A stretch of 64,000 bases of DNA from Sphaeroforma sirkka (GCA_001586965.3 LUCW03000235.1:15001-79000); one strand, 5' to 3'. Positions 14,211 through 25,750 are shown, counted from the stretch's first letter. The notes: generated by a model from the letters alone, not told the origin. Made by a program: numbers and translations.

Positions 14211-15277
14211 CTGTATCTATGTGGGTGTGGGCGTGGTTAGTGTTTGTATGTGTGTCTGTGTTTGTATGTGTATGCGTGTGTGTGTATTTGTGTGTGTGTG
14301 CGTATGTGTGAATGTTTGTGCGTGTATCATGAATAGAAGCCTATACGTACAGAGCAGCATGAAAGTATAAACAAAAAATACATAGACAAACATATGCTCG
14401 AGTCCTGCCATAAATTGATGCAATCATCCCTATACAAAAAAGTGGAAGAATATTTTTAATCAACATTGAATTACCAAGTTTTAAGCAGTCCACCGCAAGA
14501 TAGATCAACTCTCACGGACTTTGTGAGGACGATCTGATATATCAATGTTATTTCACATATCTAGTTGACGCAGGCACATGAACAGATATGTAAACGCTCA
14601 TCGCTTGGCAGATCTACATCAAATGCAGATACCGTACGCCACCAACAAGGGACATTGGAAATGTGAAATTAAAACACATGCAACCCTAGAAACCCTGCTA
14701 TTGATTCCAGGGAGATATATATGTCTCAAAGAAATATTCACAAGCATACACCTTTAAATACATATACTATACACTACCCAACATGGCGGTACAACGTGAG
14801 ATAACCCATGCTTTTCAAAGCACTTGGTGATCATTAGTGCCGATATCACATCCAGACAACCGCCATGTACCCTAACTCAACTGAAAAAAAACACGGACAT
14901 TCATATGCGACACCCACGAGTCACTGTCCAAGCTCACGTAACAGAACACTTGTAGTTAACTTAGCCTCATAATAATCCATCTATAGATGACCAAAGTAGG
15001 ACACATCGATAGATATAAGCAACTTATACACAGATATGTAAACTCGGGTGTCATTCTGGTTGTTTGGCAAAGCACACATGGTGCGCAATGACATCTTTCA
15101 GCTTATGTGCATGAATAAATTCTCTAGAACATACTGAAGACAAAAAAATGGCTCTAGCGATGTATATTTAATAAATATATGTACTACCTACCGATCGCTG
15201 TATACAACTGTCTTCTTGGTTGTTCTCCTCGGTGTGCGTTGCGACGCCTTTGTCGGCGTTGTGTACGGCGGATCCAT
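5217..15277 (-). CDS. CDH1: Cdh1/Fizzy-related activator of the anaphase-promoting complex, 10 exons
   Basis: WD40 activator and substrate receptor of the APC/C ubiquitin ligase, which drives mitotic exit and G1. Exons in transcription order: 15277-15192, 11117-11020, 10048-9744, 9288-9190, 8862-8755, 7899-7654, 7515-7439, 7124-6974, 6138-6000, 5377-5217. Every junction is GT-AG and all phases agree, giving 489 aa, the usual Fizzy-related length. Visible in order: a basic Pro/Thr-rich N-terminus; a C-box-like DRFITSR at residues 28-34; [18 protein letters not shown] leading into NLVDWS; then seven WD40 blades with family signatures [33 protein letters not shown] and [13 protein letters not shown]. 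The C-terminus ends in Ile-Arg, the IR tail that docks on APC/C TPR subunits. Oddity: the C-box consensus DR[FY]IPxR has Thr in place of Pro. Introns total about 8.6 kb and are packed with repeats, some of which duplicate exon edges. SHMT starts divergently 3.7 kb upstream. Confidence 0.95.
5344..5521. repeat. Tandem copy of the Cdh1 exon 10 5' edge with its splice acceptor
   Basis: The stretch 5344-5422 spans the first bases of exon 10, its acceptor (exon starts at 5377) and the end of intron 9. It recurs at 5443-5521 with only a few substitutions, 99 bp away. The intronic copy keeps the TAG acceptor and the exon start, so it is a ready decoy 3' splice site. Confidence 0.85.
5592..5995. repeat. 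94-bp minisatellite, about four copies
   Basis: The landmark GTTGATATGACTTGGAT recurs at 5609, 5703, 5797 and 5891, an exact 94-bp spacing. The array fills Cdh1 intron 9 up to the donor of exon 9 at 5999. Units differ by scattered substitutions. Confidence 0.9.
6125..6610. repeat. About 125-bp tandem array carrying the Cdh1 exon 9 acceptor and telomere-like tracts
   Basis: The 5' edge of exon 9 and its acceptor (plus-strand landmark TATCAACACACTGAGAGAGG, at 6129) recurs near 6258, 6383 and 6507 in intron 8. Each unit also carries GGGGCATGAGATGCAAAGAC and most end in AAACCCTA tracts, best seen at 6228-6250 and 6590-6607. The 6383 copy preserves a polypyrimidine-CAG acceptor next to the copied exon start. 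Confidence 0.85.
6796..6886. repeat. (TA)n microsatellite with CATA interruptions
   Basis: An interrupted TA run inside Cdh1 intron 8, just past the donor of exon 8. Confidence 0.9.
8503..8690. repeat. Short-unit minisatellite around CTAATAAACCACAATTAG
   Basis: About eight degenerate copies of a unit of roughly 20 bp (AATAAACCACAATTAG-like) in Cdh1 intron 5, on the exon 6 side of exon 5. Confidence 0.85.
8842..8972. repeat. Duplicated exon 5 acceptor edge of Cdh1 plus (AAC)n runs
   Basis: The stretch at 8842-8880, covering the start of exon 5, its acceptor and an AAC run, is repeated about 69 bp further at 8911-8972 with small changes and a longer AAC run. In transcript sense each copy reads GTTGTTGTTGCAG followed by GTGACTA, so the copy is a decoy acceptor. 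Confidence 0.8.
9655..9749. repeat. 29-bp tandem copies of the Cdh1 exon 3 donor edge
   Basis: In transcript sense the exon 3 end CTGCAG and the donor GTGAGTG are followed by two units of about 29 bp that each begin CAGGTGGCTGCATGGGG and run into GAACGTTATT-like sequence. Each unit re-creates a CAG|GTG junction. The array lies at the start of intron 3. Confidence 0.7.
10485..10712. repeat. (TA)n and (GT)n microsatellites in Cdh1 intron 2
   Basis: Short TA runs flank about 45 GT dinucleotides at roughly 10556-10645. The block lies in intron 2, between exon 2 (11020) and exon 3 (10048). Confidence 0.95.
11515..14310. repeat. 2.8-kb microsatellite field inside Cdh1 intron 1
   Basis: Almost the whole stretch is simple sequence. 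TA runs fill 11515-11760 and recur to 13830. GAT/ATG trinucleotide clusters appear near 12075, 12215, 12730, 12880, 13150 and 13550. A GT-rich block at 13840-14310 contains four or five alternations of TCCCTATATATATATGTGTG with T runs. It makes up about two thirds of the 4.07-kb first intron. Long open frames here are only translations of repeats. Confidence 0.9.
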
Positions 15278-18200
15278 CGTGCCACTGTCATAAGGACAAC
15301 ACTGTTACTATGATCTATATTTCAATTTAGCCTTGATACTGACTGGACCTGAGTAGGCATCGGATAGTACTGTTCTCAGTAGATAACCATGTTATGTGTT
15401 AGCTTATGCGTGTTAGTGTAGGGTGAGCTACGCACGATGGAAGAACGAATTGCTTTCCCGGTCGCAAACGAACACCTGATCAATTCTAATATCGGGTATC
15501 TATACAGACCTCTATCTTTTATATGTATGCTACAACACTCAATAAATAGATATGAGTAATGTGTTGAATGATCTGCTCTACACGTACCACATACACCTCA
15601 GAGCAACGCTACTGTGTGTATTCGTAGGCGTAGTGTATATTTTATATATTATTTTAGGTGGATGTAAAAAAATAAATCCAATATGAACTGAGATGATGAG
15701 ATATCTTGCGGTAAAAAATAATATTAATGATGGCAGTTGGAATTGCCGGCAGCTTTTGGCGTTTTTTTTTTGAGAATTATAATATATTGTGTATGAATCT
15801 GTATGGCTGATGACTGACTAACCATATAAAGTTGTTATATTGGTATATAAGTTGAACGTTTTACTTTTTCTTTTTCTTTTGAAAACGTTGCTACGTTTTA
15901 CTGTTTCAATTTGGACCTCAATTATTTCGATTTGCTGCCCACAATAGTGCACCTATTCTCACACTTTTGGCCACGAAATGCATAACCGACCAATGAAAAA
16001 GAACTAGAAAGCGATTACCTTCGCATATTTCTTTCTGACAATTGTAAATTTGTGAAGTTGTCACACACTAAATAGGCACTGTCATTAATAACACACATAA
16101 AAGAAACTAGTCGTGCTGGTAGACTGTGTAGCCTGTTGCCTGTAGGCTGTAAATCCTAGATATCTATCAATTATATATACTTTAACTTCTAGAATATGAA
16201 CAACGTCAATACCAAGGGACAGTGTAGCGGACTAATGTACTTGACAACGCTCAACGAATGCTCAAGTCTCCAGAACCGATGGCTGGGCGGGCAATAGTTA
16301 GGTAATGTGGTTAGGGCAAAACTGGCCTGGACAATGCTCTAATGGGTAGCTTCAACCCTTTTTACTTTTACTTTTTCATTTGAAAACGTTGTAACGTAGT
16401 ACGTGATGAGGTTAAATGACTGATGACGAACAGATTATTTTCTATTCAATAAAACTCAAATTGAAGGCTCGAAATTCCTGTTGTGCTCTTTGCCTTATAA
16501 CCCCTAAACGACTTATTCCGTCATATGTTTGAATACATCTGTAGTGGACATTTGAGTACGTAAATATTTACGTCCATATTGTAAACAGTCCTCTTTTGAA
16601 TACGTACCTTTTATGTATTTATTCCTGTATTTCGTAGCCTCTTCTGAGCTATCACTATTTACTGAACAAAATTAGCTACCAAGCTAAAATAAATATAAAG
16701 TTCGGAACTTGAAAAGTGAAACTTGTGAACTTCAGCAAACTGCAAGAGTGCGTAGAAGCTGTGTAAAACTGAGAGTAGTTTTTTTAACCTACAACAATTA
16801 TGGTAAATTCCATTGGTAACCATGAGATATTCAGAGGGGCTATAGAGACTAGAATCTAAAATATTCTCTATTGATTATTTCAGAAAATCAAGTCATAAAG
16901 TCCCAACTCGGCCTCGAGTCCTCAACTCACTCTCCCCAGCAGTCCCCAGTCCCCAGTCCACACTCTTACACCGTCTCTCTCACAGACTCGCGTAGAGTCA
17001 ACTTGTATTTAGTATTTATGATTTTATGTCACACAAAGTAGGAGTGAGGGGGTGGTCAGTTCACACTGCACACCTCACAGTGATACACACTCTCGCGCTC
17101 TTACAGACTTTCACAGAGACACAGACTTATACATCTCACAGGCACTCAGACACAGACACACTCTCACAGGCACTCACAGGCACTCACAGAGTCACAGCGG
17201 CACAGCGGCACAGCCACACAATCATGTCTTGAGTATTTAGTGGCAGAGGCTGGCAGTCGGAGGGCCGCAGGAGGATTGCTTGGACTGTCATCTTTAGGCT
17301 ATGGGACTGCTGGCAGTGCTGGACTGCTGGTGGACGTGGTGGTAAATACTATTTGCATAGCCCTCTAAAAATATGTAAATATATTATTAAGAGGTAATGC
17401 TATTTGATATTTATTTTTATGTTTTTTTTTCAGGACACAAGATTACAGGCGACCAAGTCGCGAGTCTGGAAGTCGCAATACTCTAGAGCTATTTTATTAT
17501 ATGCCCTATGGATATGGGGCCATGGGCCCGTATATTCAGACTATAGGGCCATACTGACATAGTGTACAGGTTTAAAAATAGAACCCAATAAAACATAAGT
17601 GTGACTTTTCTTCATAGCCCTATGAGGCTATGACCCTCTCTCTCTCTGAGAGAGAAAAAAAAACAGCTGACGGACACACATGTCCGCAGGACTATAACCC
17701 TTGTATATATTTTTTTAAACCTTCTTGTTTTATGTTGGGAAATGGGAAATGTTTTGTTATTCAAAACACCCTCGGCCCAGGGACTAGTAGAGAGACCAGG
17801 GTCCATGTTCAGAGGACAGGGCCACAGGGGCCAGTTTTATTTTTGCAGGAGCACATACTTCATAGTCACCAGAAAGAGTGGCAGAGACTGCCCACTTGCC
17901 CTGTGACCTGTTGGCTGTTGCCCACCCAAGTGGCCCAGAGTGGCCGGAGTGGAAAAGCCTATGTCACTACGTAGTCACTAGTCAGTAGTCACTAGTCAGT
18001 AGTCACTGCAGCCGTTCAGCCTCTGGTCGGAATCTATTTTTAGGTTTTTAAATTGACATCAGAATCAGATTGATGCTACAAAGTACAAAGTGTCATCTCT
18101 TGTGTCGCATGTGACGGTGTTTTGGTTGTATGGCAAATAACCGGTGGGTCTGGAGTCTGGTCTCTGGAGTCTGAACTGTGAACAGTGTGTACTGTGCTGT

Positions 18201-18977
18201 GTTGTTGATGATAATCAGATATGATATGATACACAGATGCTGTATTTTTATCGTAGAGGATATTCAAAATTGATATATATATACTCGCATTGGTATAGAG
18301 TAAGCTTCACACTCGTTCTCGAACAAACATTATTTAACATCATGACTATGGTATGTTTATGTTTGTTTGGCTATTGCGTACCCGATCGATTGTTTTAAGT
18401 TTCTAGTAATATGTTCTCCAATAGGACGCCTGGTTTATGTTAGCTTTGGTTTAAGGTTGGTTGGTGAACTCATCGGTGACGGTGTAGTCTCCTTCGTATT
18501 CGTTGCTCAACCCAAAAAAAACTTTCGTGTCAGATTGCTTTTCCACAACACACTGCGCCCTTCACCCGTGGAGTCATGGTCCTTCGTCATACTTTTAATG
18601 TTTCCGTGTTGGAGACAACATTGCGTAGGTGTCGGCTGATGCACGAATGGCTCATTGGTTGTTTCTCTCTCCCTCTCTCCATAATATATTTGTGGAGTGT
18701 AAACATTAATGTCTTCTAACTCGCTTACAATATTATCAACTGATGGAATCATCTTTACCCCAATTCCCTCGTCCGTGAGTGTGAATCAAAGGATTTCGAA
18801 CTTCGTGATAGTTGAATATCTGCAATCATGCTCCTTGCTTTTGCTTTTACTTTCGCGCTTAACCACTTGACTGTCGTGTGTGATGTTGCATTCACGACTG
18901 AAATATCTCAGTTCGAGTACAGACGCGCTGCATCCTCACATTTACATTATTATCCGCTTGCACGTAATTAGGACGCT
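15278..18977. other. Divergent intergenic region between Cdh1 and SHMT
   Basis: 3.7 kb separates the two start codons and must hold both promoters. I see no TATA box or other element I can defend. The middle looks like old repeat DNA. The landmark TTTTGAAAACGTTG occurs at about 15880 and, in variant form, at about 16380. Other features are a palindromic CTCTCTCTCTGAGAGAG near 17638, AAATATGTAAATAT near 17369, and tandem ACTAGTCAGTAGTC at 17967-18006. No protein-coding exon was recognised. Confidence 0.5.
17640..17656. repeat. CTCTC/GAGAG palindrome in a putative dispersed repeat
   Basis: An inverted CTCTCTCTCTGAGAGAG element lies next to a purine-poor CATAGCCCTATGAGGCTATG hairpin. Similar CTCTC-TAGAGAG palindromes appear near 45985 and 56465 in other AT-rich intergenic blocks. 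Confidence 0.45.
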
Positions 18978-21900
18978 ATGTTGAGCCGTCCCTTGAAAGA
19001 GGAGGATCCTGAGATCTACGACCTCATCGAGAAAGAGAAGAACAGGTGCGTTTGATGGTGACCATTTGAAGACTTGCGTGTGTTATGTCTGTGCACTCGT
19101 ATGCCATTTCTGCACTAGCCATATGCAACGTACCGTGTTGTTATACGTGTATTACAACGAATAGGTGCGTGTGTCCATAATCTCAACCTGAACTGTAAAG
19201 CGGGCGTGGTTTAGTATAGCGTTCAATGTTGTGCTTGCAGATGTGTTTGATACACTTATAGCTATACGCTCATGTCAATATTTCTCATATATTGCGTTCG
19301 TTAGCCTGGACTGGTTTCTGTTTCTTTTCAGCCTTGCCAAAGACTGATATGTGTGCGTAGTACCTATAGCTCACGACCCCACCTCAATTGTACAGTTATT
19401 TTACGCAAGTGTGTTGATAGGTAGTTCCGTGGTGGCATGATACGGATGACATACTTGCGTGTTTTGTCGTAGTCAGTTGTCAGTCAGCAAGGTATATACT
19501 CGTCTGTGCAGCCAACCATCTGAAGCTAACGCACACACTGCTGTGGTGTGTTTCACAACGTCTCTGACCTACAGCTGCGATGCCTCAAATTCGAGTGCAG
19601 AGTGCTATGTGTTAACAAATACGTCGTGTTTACTGTCCGTCTGTTTTCATTGCGAATCTTTCGAGCACCAGTATTCCCGTGTATGTATGTGTCAATTTCT
19701 ACGAGTTTGTGCGCGGATACGTACTTGCGTATGTGTATGTACTTTCGTGTGCATATGTACATGCATAAGTGTATCTACTTGCGTGTGCTTATGTACTTGC
19801 GTGCGCATGTGTATGTACATGCATGTGCGCATTTATTTGCTATATTTGCGCAATAGGGAAGCGCGAGTGCATCCCACCAGAACGTTGACTCTCCTCTGCG
19901 TGTACTACTTGTTGAACCCTAAAACCCTAAACCCTGTCATCTCATCATCCACCAGACAATGGCGTGGGCTGGAACTGATTGCCTCAGAGAACTTCACCTC
20001 TGCGGCAGTCATGGAGGCGAATGGATCATGCCTAACCAACAAGTACTCCGAAGGTGTGGGGGGGGAGGTTATCATACACACACTTGTGTTGTGTTGCTTC
20101 TTTATGTTTTTGTTATCGTTTTGTAGCGCCGATAAGACACCTTATACGAATGCTGTGTACAAGGTCATATGCATATACGTAGGGCACGTGCAAATTCGAT
20201 ACGTTAAGGTTATATGTTATACTTGAATGTGTCGTTTGCTTCGTTTCAAATCCTCCCTCTCAGTCTCTACCCTGCAGAATGCGTGTATACCACTCAGTCA
20301 GGTAGGTGGACTGTTAGTTTTAGCACCTTCCTTGATCCTTCGGATGTGTGTCTGTCTTTGTTTCGGTTCCAGAAACAATTGACGTTTAAAATCACCTCTC
20401 CCAACAAACGGGCATACATACCCAGACGCATTGATCCACTCACATTCGTAGCGCAAACCCATAGTCCCATCGAATACACGCCCCTACACCAGTACCAGTA
20501 TCGCTCACACTCCCACCTGGTGTGCGTCTGTGTAGGTCTGCCTGGTGCCCGTTACTACGGTGGTAACGAGCACATTGATGTGTTGGAGACTCTATGCCAA
20601 CGTCGTGCGCTCGAGGCTTTCCGTCTCAGCGCAGATGACTGGAGCTGCAATGTACAGCCTTACTCAGGTGTGTGTTGTGATACATGCATGCAAGGTGGAT
20701 GTGACACGCATGTGTCTTGCCCTTTGGGGTTCACATTTGAGGTCCAGTGATATGTATTGTTTGTCAAGGGTTTAGGGTTTAGTACCGACTGCTCTGCTGT
20801 GTGTGCACAGAGATTCGGATTTAGACTACTCGTTGGGCCCTTTGATTTTAGGGTTTTGTTTTTAGATATATACATATATGCATATACATATATATAAGTT
20901 GGTGAGATACTTGATCTGGCCCCTATGGGAGTGGCAGTTGCGGGTGTGTGGGTGGCATCGGTGCATCTGCTGTGCCGTTCACAAATCATGTGTGTGCGTT
21001 ATGATGCATATACGCGCTTGTTTTCCGCATAAGTAGACCTCGTGTGAGACAACCGTGTATCTATATCCGTAATACAACACTTTATACATGTACATACACG
21101 GCTGATGGCCTCGGGACTTTGACGTTTTTCCGCCTAGTGTCATTGTGTCCGTTCCGATGTGCTTTCTGATAAGTCGGTTTATAATCAAATCGCTTCTATT
21201 TATATCACAGGCTCGACCGCCAATTTCGCGGCTCTGCTGGCCATGATGAAGCCCAACGATCGCCTGATGGGACTTGACCTGCCCAGTGGGGGCCATCTGA
21301 CCCACGGCTACCAAACAGCCAAGAAAAAGATCTCGTCCACCTCCATCTTCTGGCAGTCTATGCCCTACCAGGTGCGCATACGCTGCTGAGTCCCCTTGTG
21401 TTGATGCAGCGTAGTTACATTGTGTTGTTGTAGGGGTGTGGTTGCTTGTTGGTTGTTGTCTATAGTTATGTGTGTATAAACAGTCAGAGTATGAATCCCT
21501 GTTTATATTTGCTTTGGGAGATGTGTTAAAGTTTCGTTGATCTCTTGCACACAAATATAGTGTGTGTGTGTTGTAGATCAATCTCACATATAATGTAAGT
21601 GTGTTGTAGTTGTCTGAACATACCAACCCGTATGTGATTACTGGAGTATTCAGAGTGTTTGTGCGCCCTCTCTGGCTCTCTGTGGACTGTATGCGTGCGC
21701 AACTCCGCAGGATGTTGTGTGCGTGTGGTATCTGCTTGTTGAACTGCAGCGCTCTCTGGTGCCATCGCGTGTACGTCTCTACACCTCACTACACCACCCG
21801 AGCATACACACCATATCCATACGCATTCTACCCCCGGATGTCTTATCACCACCCGTCTGCACCCATACTAACCCATCCAGGCCCTATACATGCACCTGGT

Positions 21901-24406
21901 GCCCATGCTAACTCATCCAGGCCCCTATACATGCACCTGGTGCGTCCACAGGTGGACCCCGAGACAGGGTATGTGGACTATGACCGCCTGGAAGACCACG
22001 CGTCGGTGTTCCGCCCCAATGTGCTGATTATGGGCGGCAGTGCATATCCACGTGACTGGGACTACAAACGCATGCGTGCTATCGCCGACAAGCACGGCGC
22101 TTATCTCATGATGGACATGGCGCACATCTCTGGCTTGATTGCTGCGGAGGTGCAGGGCAATGCTTTTGACGTATGTAACTGGCTTTGTTTAGACTGCTGC
22201 CTTTTTTTTTGTGTGTGTGTGTATATCGCATAGTGGACATGGCGCGCATCTCTGGCTTGATTGCGGCGGAGGTGCAGGGAAATGCCTTTGACGTATGTAA
22301 CCGGCTCACGTTGACGCCTGCCTTGCTTTAGGAACTTGTGTGTGTGTGGGAACGGATGTATAGCTACCAATGCACTGTTTCTATTGAACACGGCTCTTCT
22401 TGGTGTTGTGGTCCCTTATTTTAGCTTGGTTGTTGGTATTACCAATGTGCATTGCTACTTTGTAGCATTCTATGTGTCTATTGTATCTAACGATAGCTAC
22501 TTTGTAGCATTCCATGTGTCTACTATATCTAACGATAGCTACTTTGTAGCATTTCATGTGTATATTATATCGATAGCTACTTTGTAGCATTCCATGTGTA
22601 TATTTATCTAACTATAGCTACTTTGTAGCATTCCATGTGTATATTATATCTATCGATAGCTACTTTGTAGCATTCCATGTGTATATTATATCTATCGATA
22701 GCTACTTTGTAGCATTCCATATGTATATTTATCTAACGATAGCTACTTTGTAGCATTACATGTGTATATTATATCTAAAGATTGCTACTTCACCATCTCG
22801 TATATGTCTTATCGTTTTGTTGTGGTGTAATCCAAACTCCCACGCGCAAGCCACTGCGTGCTAGGGTCTAGGGTTTGTACCTACGTAGACCCATCAGTCC
22901 AGCCCTTTCAATCCGACCTGACCACACCAATCGATCACTGACACCCCATATCCCCATCACCCGTAGTACTGCGATGTAGTCACCACCACCACACACAAGA
23001 CTCTGCGTGGACCACGTGCGGGTATCATCTTCTTCCGCAAAGCGCAGAGTGGTGAGCGTTTGGCTGATTTGGAGTCGCGCGTTAACTTCGCGGTGTTCCC
23101 CTCCACCCAGGGTGGCCCCCACAACAACACTATCGCCGGTATGTCTGGGGAGAGTCTTGACTGATTTTTTTATCCGTGTATTGTCGCGTATCTCATATAT
23201 ACACATATATATAGTAACTGTGTGTCTGTTTGATAGTTGTATTGATGTGCCATGTTCTAGGAATGCGTAGTAATCCAGATTTAGACATGCATATTCGTAG
23301 TGAACCCAAACCTGAAGGCACGAGTAGATACTTGCTGTTTCAAATAAAAAGGAGCACAAGCTCACTATCTATTTATAAACACGTATGCCTATATATACAA
23401 ATGTGTGCGTCTCCAAATATATCCTCATTACCAACTGTGTTTATTTCGCCCTCTATTGGTATTCCAATGTTTTCGATTGCTAGCTCATATGCTTGCGCAA
23501 TATGCCTCTGGCGCTGTTCTGGTTTAAGGTGCTTTATCAGCAAAAGCATTGTACCCATGTTTTGCGTATTGTGATGTTTATCGTACAAGCCTGCTTCCCT
23601 CATTCTTGGCAGACGATATGCAAATCATAGCTCACGCGTGCCTATGCCTATATGTGTATATGCAAAGCATGATATTAAAAGCAGGTGATGGCCGTTCTGC
23701 AGTCGTGTGCTCACTTGTACCCTGAACGTACACAAATACGTTTACGCATATTGGACATACCTACTAGCACACTCTAGCTTGTCCCTTACACACACTCGCT
23801 GCATCAAACAAACGGCAGGTATTGCGGTGGCCATGAAGCAGGCGTGCACGCCCGAGTTCAAACAGTACGCCAAACAGGTCATTGCTAACATGCAGGCGTG
23901 TGCTGCCAGACTGAGTGAGCTGGGATACACCCTTGTCACCGGTGGCACGGACAACCACTGCTGTCTCTGGGATGTCCGACCTCAGGTGTGTGTGGTTGTG
24001 GCTCGGCACTTTATATCATGCACCCAGTAGTATATTTCTGGCTCACTCAGGCCCAATATCTCACCGGTATGATTGTACCAATGCACATGTAGTATACTAA
24101 TAATACCCGCAGGTTGCTGGTGTATTGCATACCTCCTTCACACATCCTAAACTCCATCCCACACATGCCAAACGCTCAGGGTCTCACCGGATCCAAGCTA
24201 GAGAAGCTGTTTGAGCTAATCAGCGTCACCATCAACAAGAACAGTGTGCCTAAGGACACGTCTGCTCTGTCGCCTGGAGGTGTGCGTCTAGGTGCGTGTG
24301 CCTTGACGTCACGTGGTTTCTTAGAGAGTGACTTTGTTGAGGTGGCTGACCTCTTGCACGAGGCGGTGCAAGCGACTCTCGAGCTGCAGAAACAGACTGG
24401 TATGTA

Positions 24407-24445
<39 letters not shown>

Positions 24446-24824
24446 ACTGAGTATGGGTAAATGATATGTGTGGGATAAGTGGCATCTGTGTTCACGTACA
24501 GCTGATGTCATGGATGTATCACTTATGGGGTGTGACTTATCGCAGATCTCAATGTCTGGGGTGGCCGATCTTTGTGTAAGCAAACCATAAGAATAGATCG
24601 TGTTGTGACGCGCTCGCTAGCTAGGTGTAGGTTTTGAACGTATGCACTTGCTAAATGTTAGCCTCGTCTACACGTCTGCAGGCAAGAAACTGAAGGACTT
24701 TGAGGCAGGACTAGCCAACTATGGCCCTAGTCTCCAGGAGCTCAAGAACAAAGCGGAAGCACTGGCCACCCGCTTCCCAATGCCTGGATATGACTGCAAA
24801 GACATGACTTACAACACCTTGTAG
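18978..24824 (+). CDS. SHMT: Cytosolic serine hydroxymethyltransferase, 9 exons
   Basis: PLP enzyme that converts serine and tetrahydrofolate to glycine and 5,10-methylene-THF. Exons: 18978-19045, 19956-20053, 20536-20667, 21211-21371, 21952-22170, 22967-23138, 23819-23985, 24180-24399, 24682-24824. All junctions are GT-AG, phases agree throughout, and the product is 459 aa. Family signatures in order: [58 protein letters not shown], the PLP-lysine motif [14 protein letters not shown] with Lys at about residue 237, [18 protein letters not shown], and LTSRGF near the C-terminus. The start ATG at 18978 gives [20 protein letters not shown] with no mitochondrial targeting sequence, so the enzyme is probably cytosolic. 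Introns 1 and 5 carry telomere-like tracts next to their acceptors; intron 5 also holds a copy of the exon 5 donor edge, and intron 6 an antisense open frame. Confidence 0.96.
19915..19936 (-). repeat. Telomere-like AAACCCT tract beside the SHMT exon 2 acceptor
   Basis: Three CCCTAAA-type units lie about 20 bp upstream of the exon 2 acceptor (exon starts 19956). Similar tracts lie in intron 3 at 20767-20782 and before exon 6 at about 22863. Confidence 0.75.
22112..22300. repeat. Tandem copy of the SHMT exon 5 3' edge with its splice donor
   Basis: The last roughly 60 coding bases of exon 5 plus the donor (22112-22180) recur at 22234-22302, 122 bp downstream in intron 5, with only scattered substitutions. 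The copy keeps the donor GTATGTAAC at 22293. As an inserted exon it would need the TAG before 22234 as acceptor, and the phase-correct frame then stops quickly, so it looks like a decoy and not a working alternative exon. Confidence 0.9.
22461..22790. repeat. About 40-bp minisatellite, eight copies
   Basis: A unit around GATAGCTACTTTGTAGCATT followed by CCATGTGTATATTATATCTA is repeated about eight times in SHMT intron 5, directly after the duplicated exon 5 edge. Confidence 0.9.
23373..23603 (-). CDS. Unrecognised antisense open frame inside SHMT intron 6
   Basis: A minus-strand frame of 76 codons starts at an ATG at 23601-23603. It has balanced amino-acid composition, including [18 protein letters not shown] and [10 protein letters not shown], unlike the repeat-driven frames nearby. 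I do not recognise a family. A further codon-like minus-strand stretch follows at about 23235-23330, possibly a second exon or a second fragment. It could be a small nested gene or a relic of a mobile element. It overlaps no SHMT exon. Confidence 0.25.
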   Translation of the reverse strand: MREAGLYDKHHNTQNMGTMLLLIKHLKPEQRQRHIAQAYELAIENIGIPIEGEINTVGNEDIFGDAHICIYRHTCL

Positions 24825-25750
24825 AGAGTTTGGTGTGGTCTTCTGTGCTTCGGTGGTGCAGCGATCGGTACTAAAGCATCGCATGTGCACATGTGGGCGT
24901 GACATACGCTTGCTTGGGCATGCTTGTGCGACGTCGGTGGCTTTCTCTTTCTTTCTTTGGCTATGCATCTGTGCACGTGAGAGAGAAGTCAAGTACGTAA
25001 GGTATGACACTGGAAGTGCGGAATCACAACTGTTCTTCGACCAGGAGTGGAACGTGATTTGGAAACCCAAAGGCGAAGTAATTATTAGACGATTAAACGA
25101 ATGAATTTTGAATTGTTTTAATGCAGCTTTTGGTTGTGCTTAAAAAAAAGGATTTCAGGTTTTGAAAAAAAAGTACTATTGAATACCTGAATGCGATCGA
25201 AAAGAATATACATATGCTTATTCTAGGTCCTATAGTGGATTTTTCCATAGCTGCCTTGCTTCGTTTAGAAAGGTGAAATGATAGTTCGGCAAGAAACTCA
25301 TAGCGTCAACTGCGCGTGGATATAGATATAGGCAATAATCCCGATACATGCACCTGTTGTTATACGCAATTGCGGTAGAAACTTTCAACTACACTCCAAA
25401 TGGCGCGAGAGCTTTCATTTTTCTTTTTCTTTATATAGCGTATGCTTTTCGTTGTGCTTAAAGGCTATCAGCAGCACTGCGAGTCTATAACCCAGCCACA
25501 ACACAGCACTTTAATGTTGCCTACTGCACTCGCAGTACATCCACACCGGCGATTCGATTAAGTATTTCTATCTCGCCGATATCCCTAGACCTCTAAGAAA
25601 ACGTTCACGATGCATGAAAAATAAATTGACAACAAATTGAAATTGAAGCTCACATAGTCTTCACATCGAAGTCTATCACTGAATCGTTGCGACGTGGAGT
25701 CATGTATGGCTTCATTATTATCAAGATGTAGAGCGTTACACACACCTCAT
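24825..25750. other. SHMT downstream region
   Basis: Holds the presumed SHMT 3' UTR and spacer up to the copia element. A plus-strand frame that is open from about 24835 to its stop at 25102-25104 ends in a codon-like stretch (SQLFFDQEWNVIWKPKGEV), perhaps the last exon of an unseen gene or a decayed insert. I could not find a start or acceptor that makes sense of it. No polyadenylation signal was obvious enough to call. Confidence 0.35.

Noticed and set aside
11549-14423. Many long open frames rich in Ile/Tyr, Val/Cys or Thr/His
   Set aside because: They are translations of (TA)n, (GT)n and (CA)n and lie inside a Cdh1 intron.
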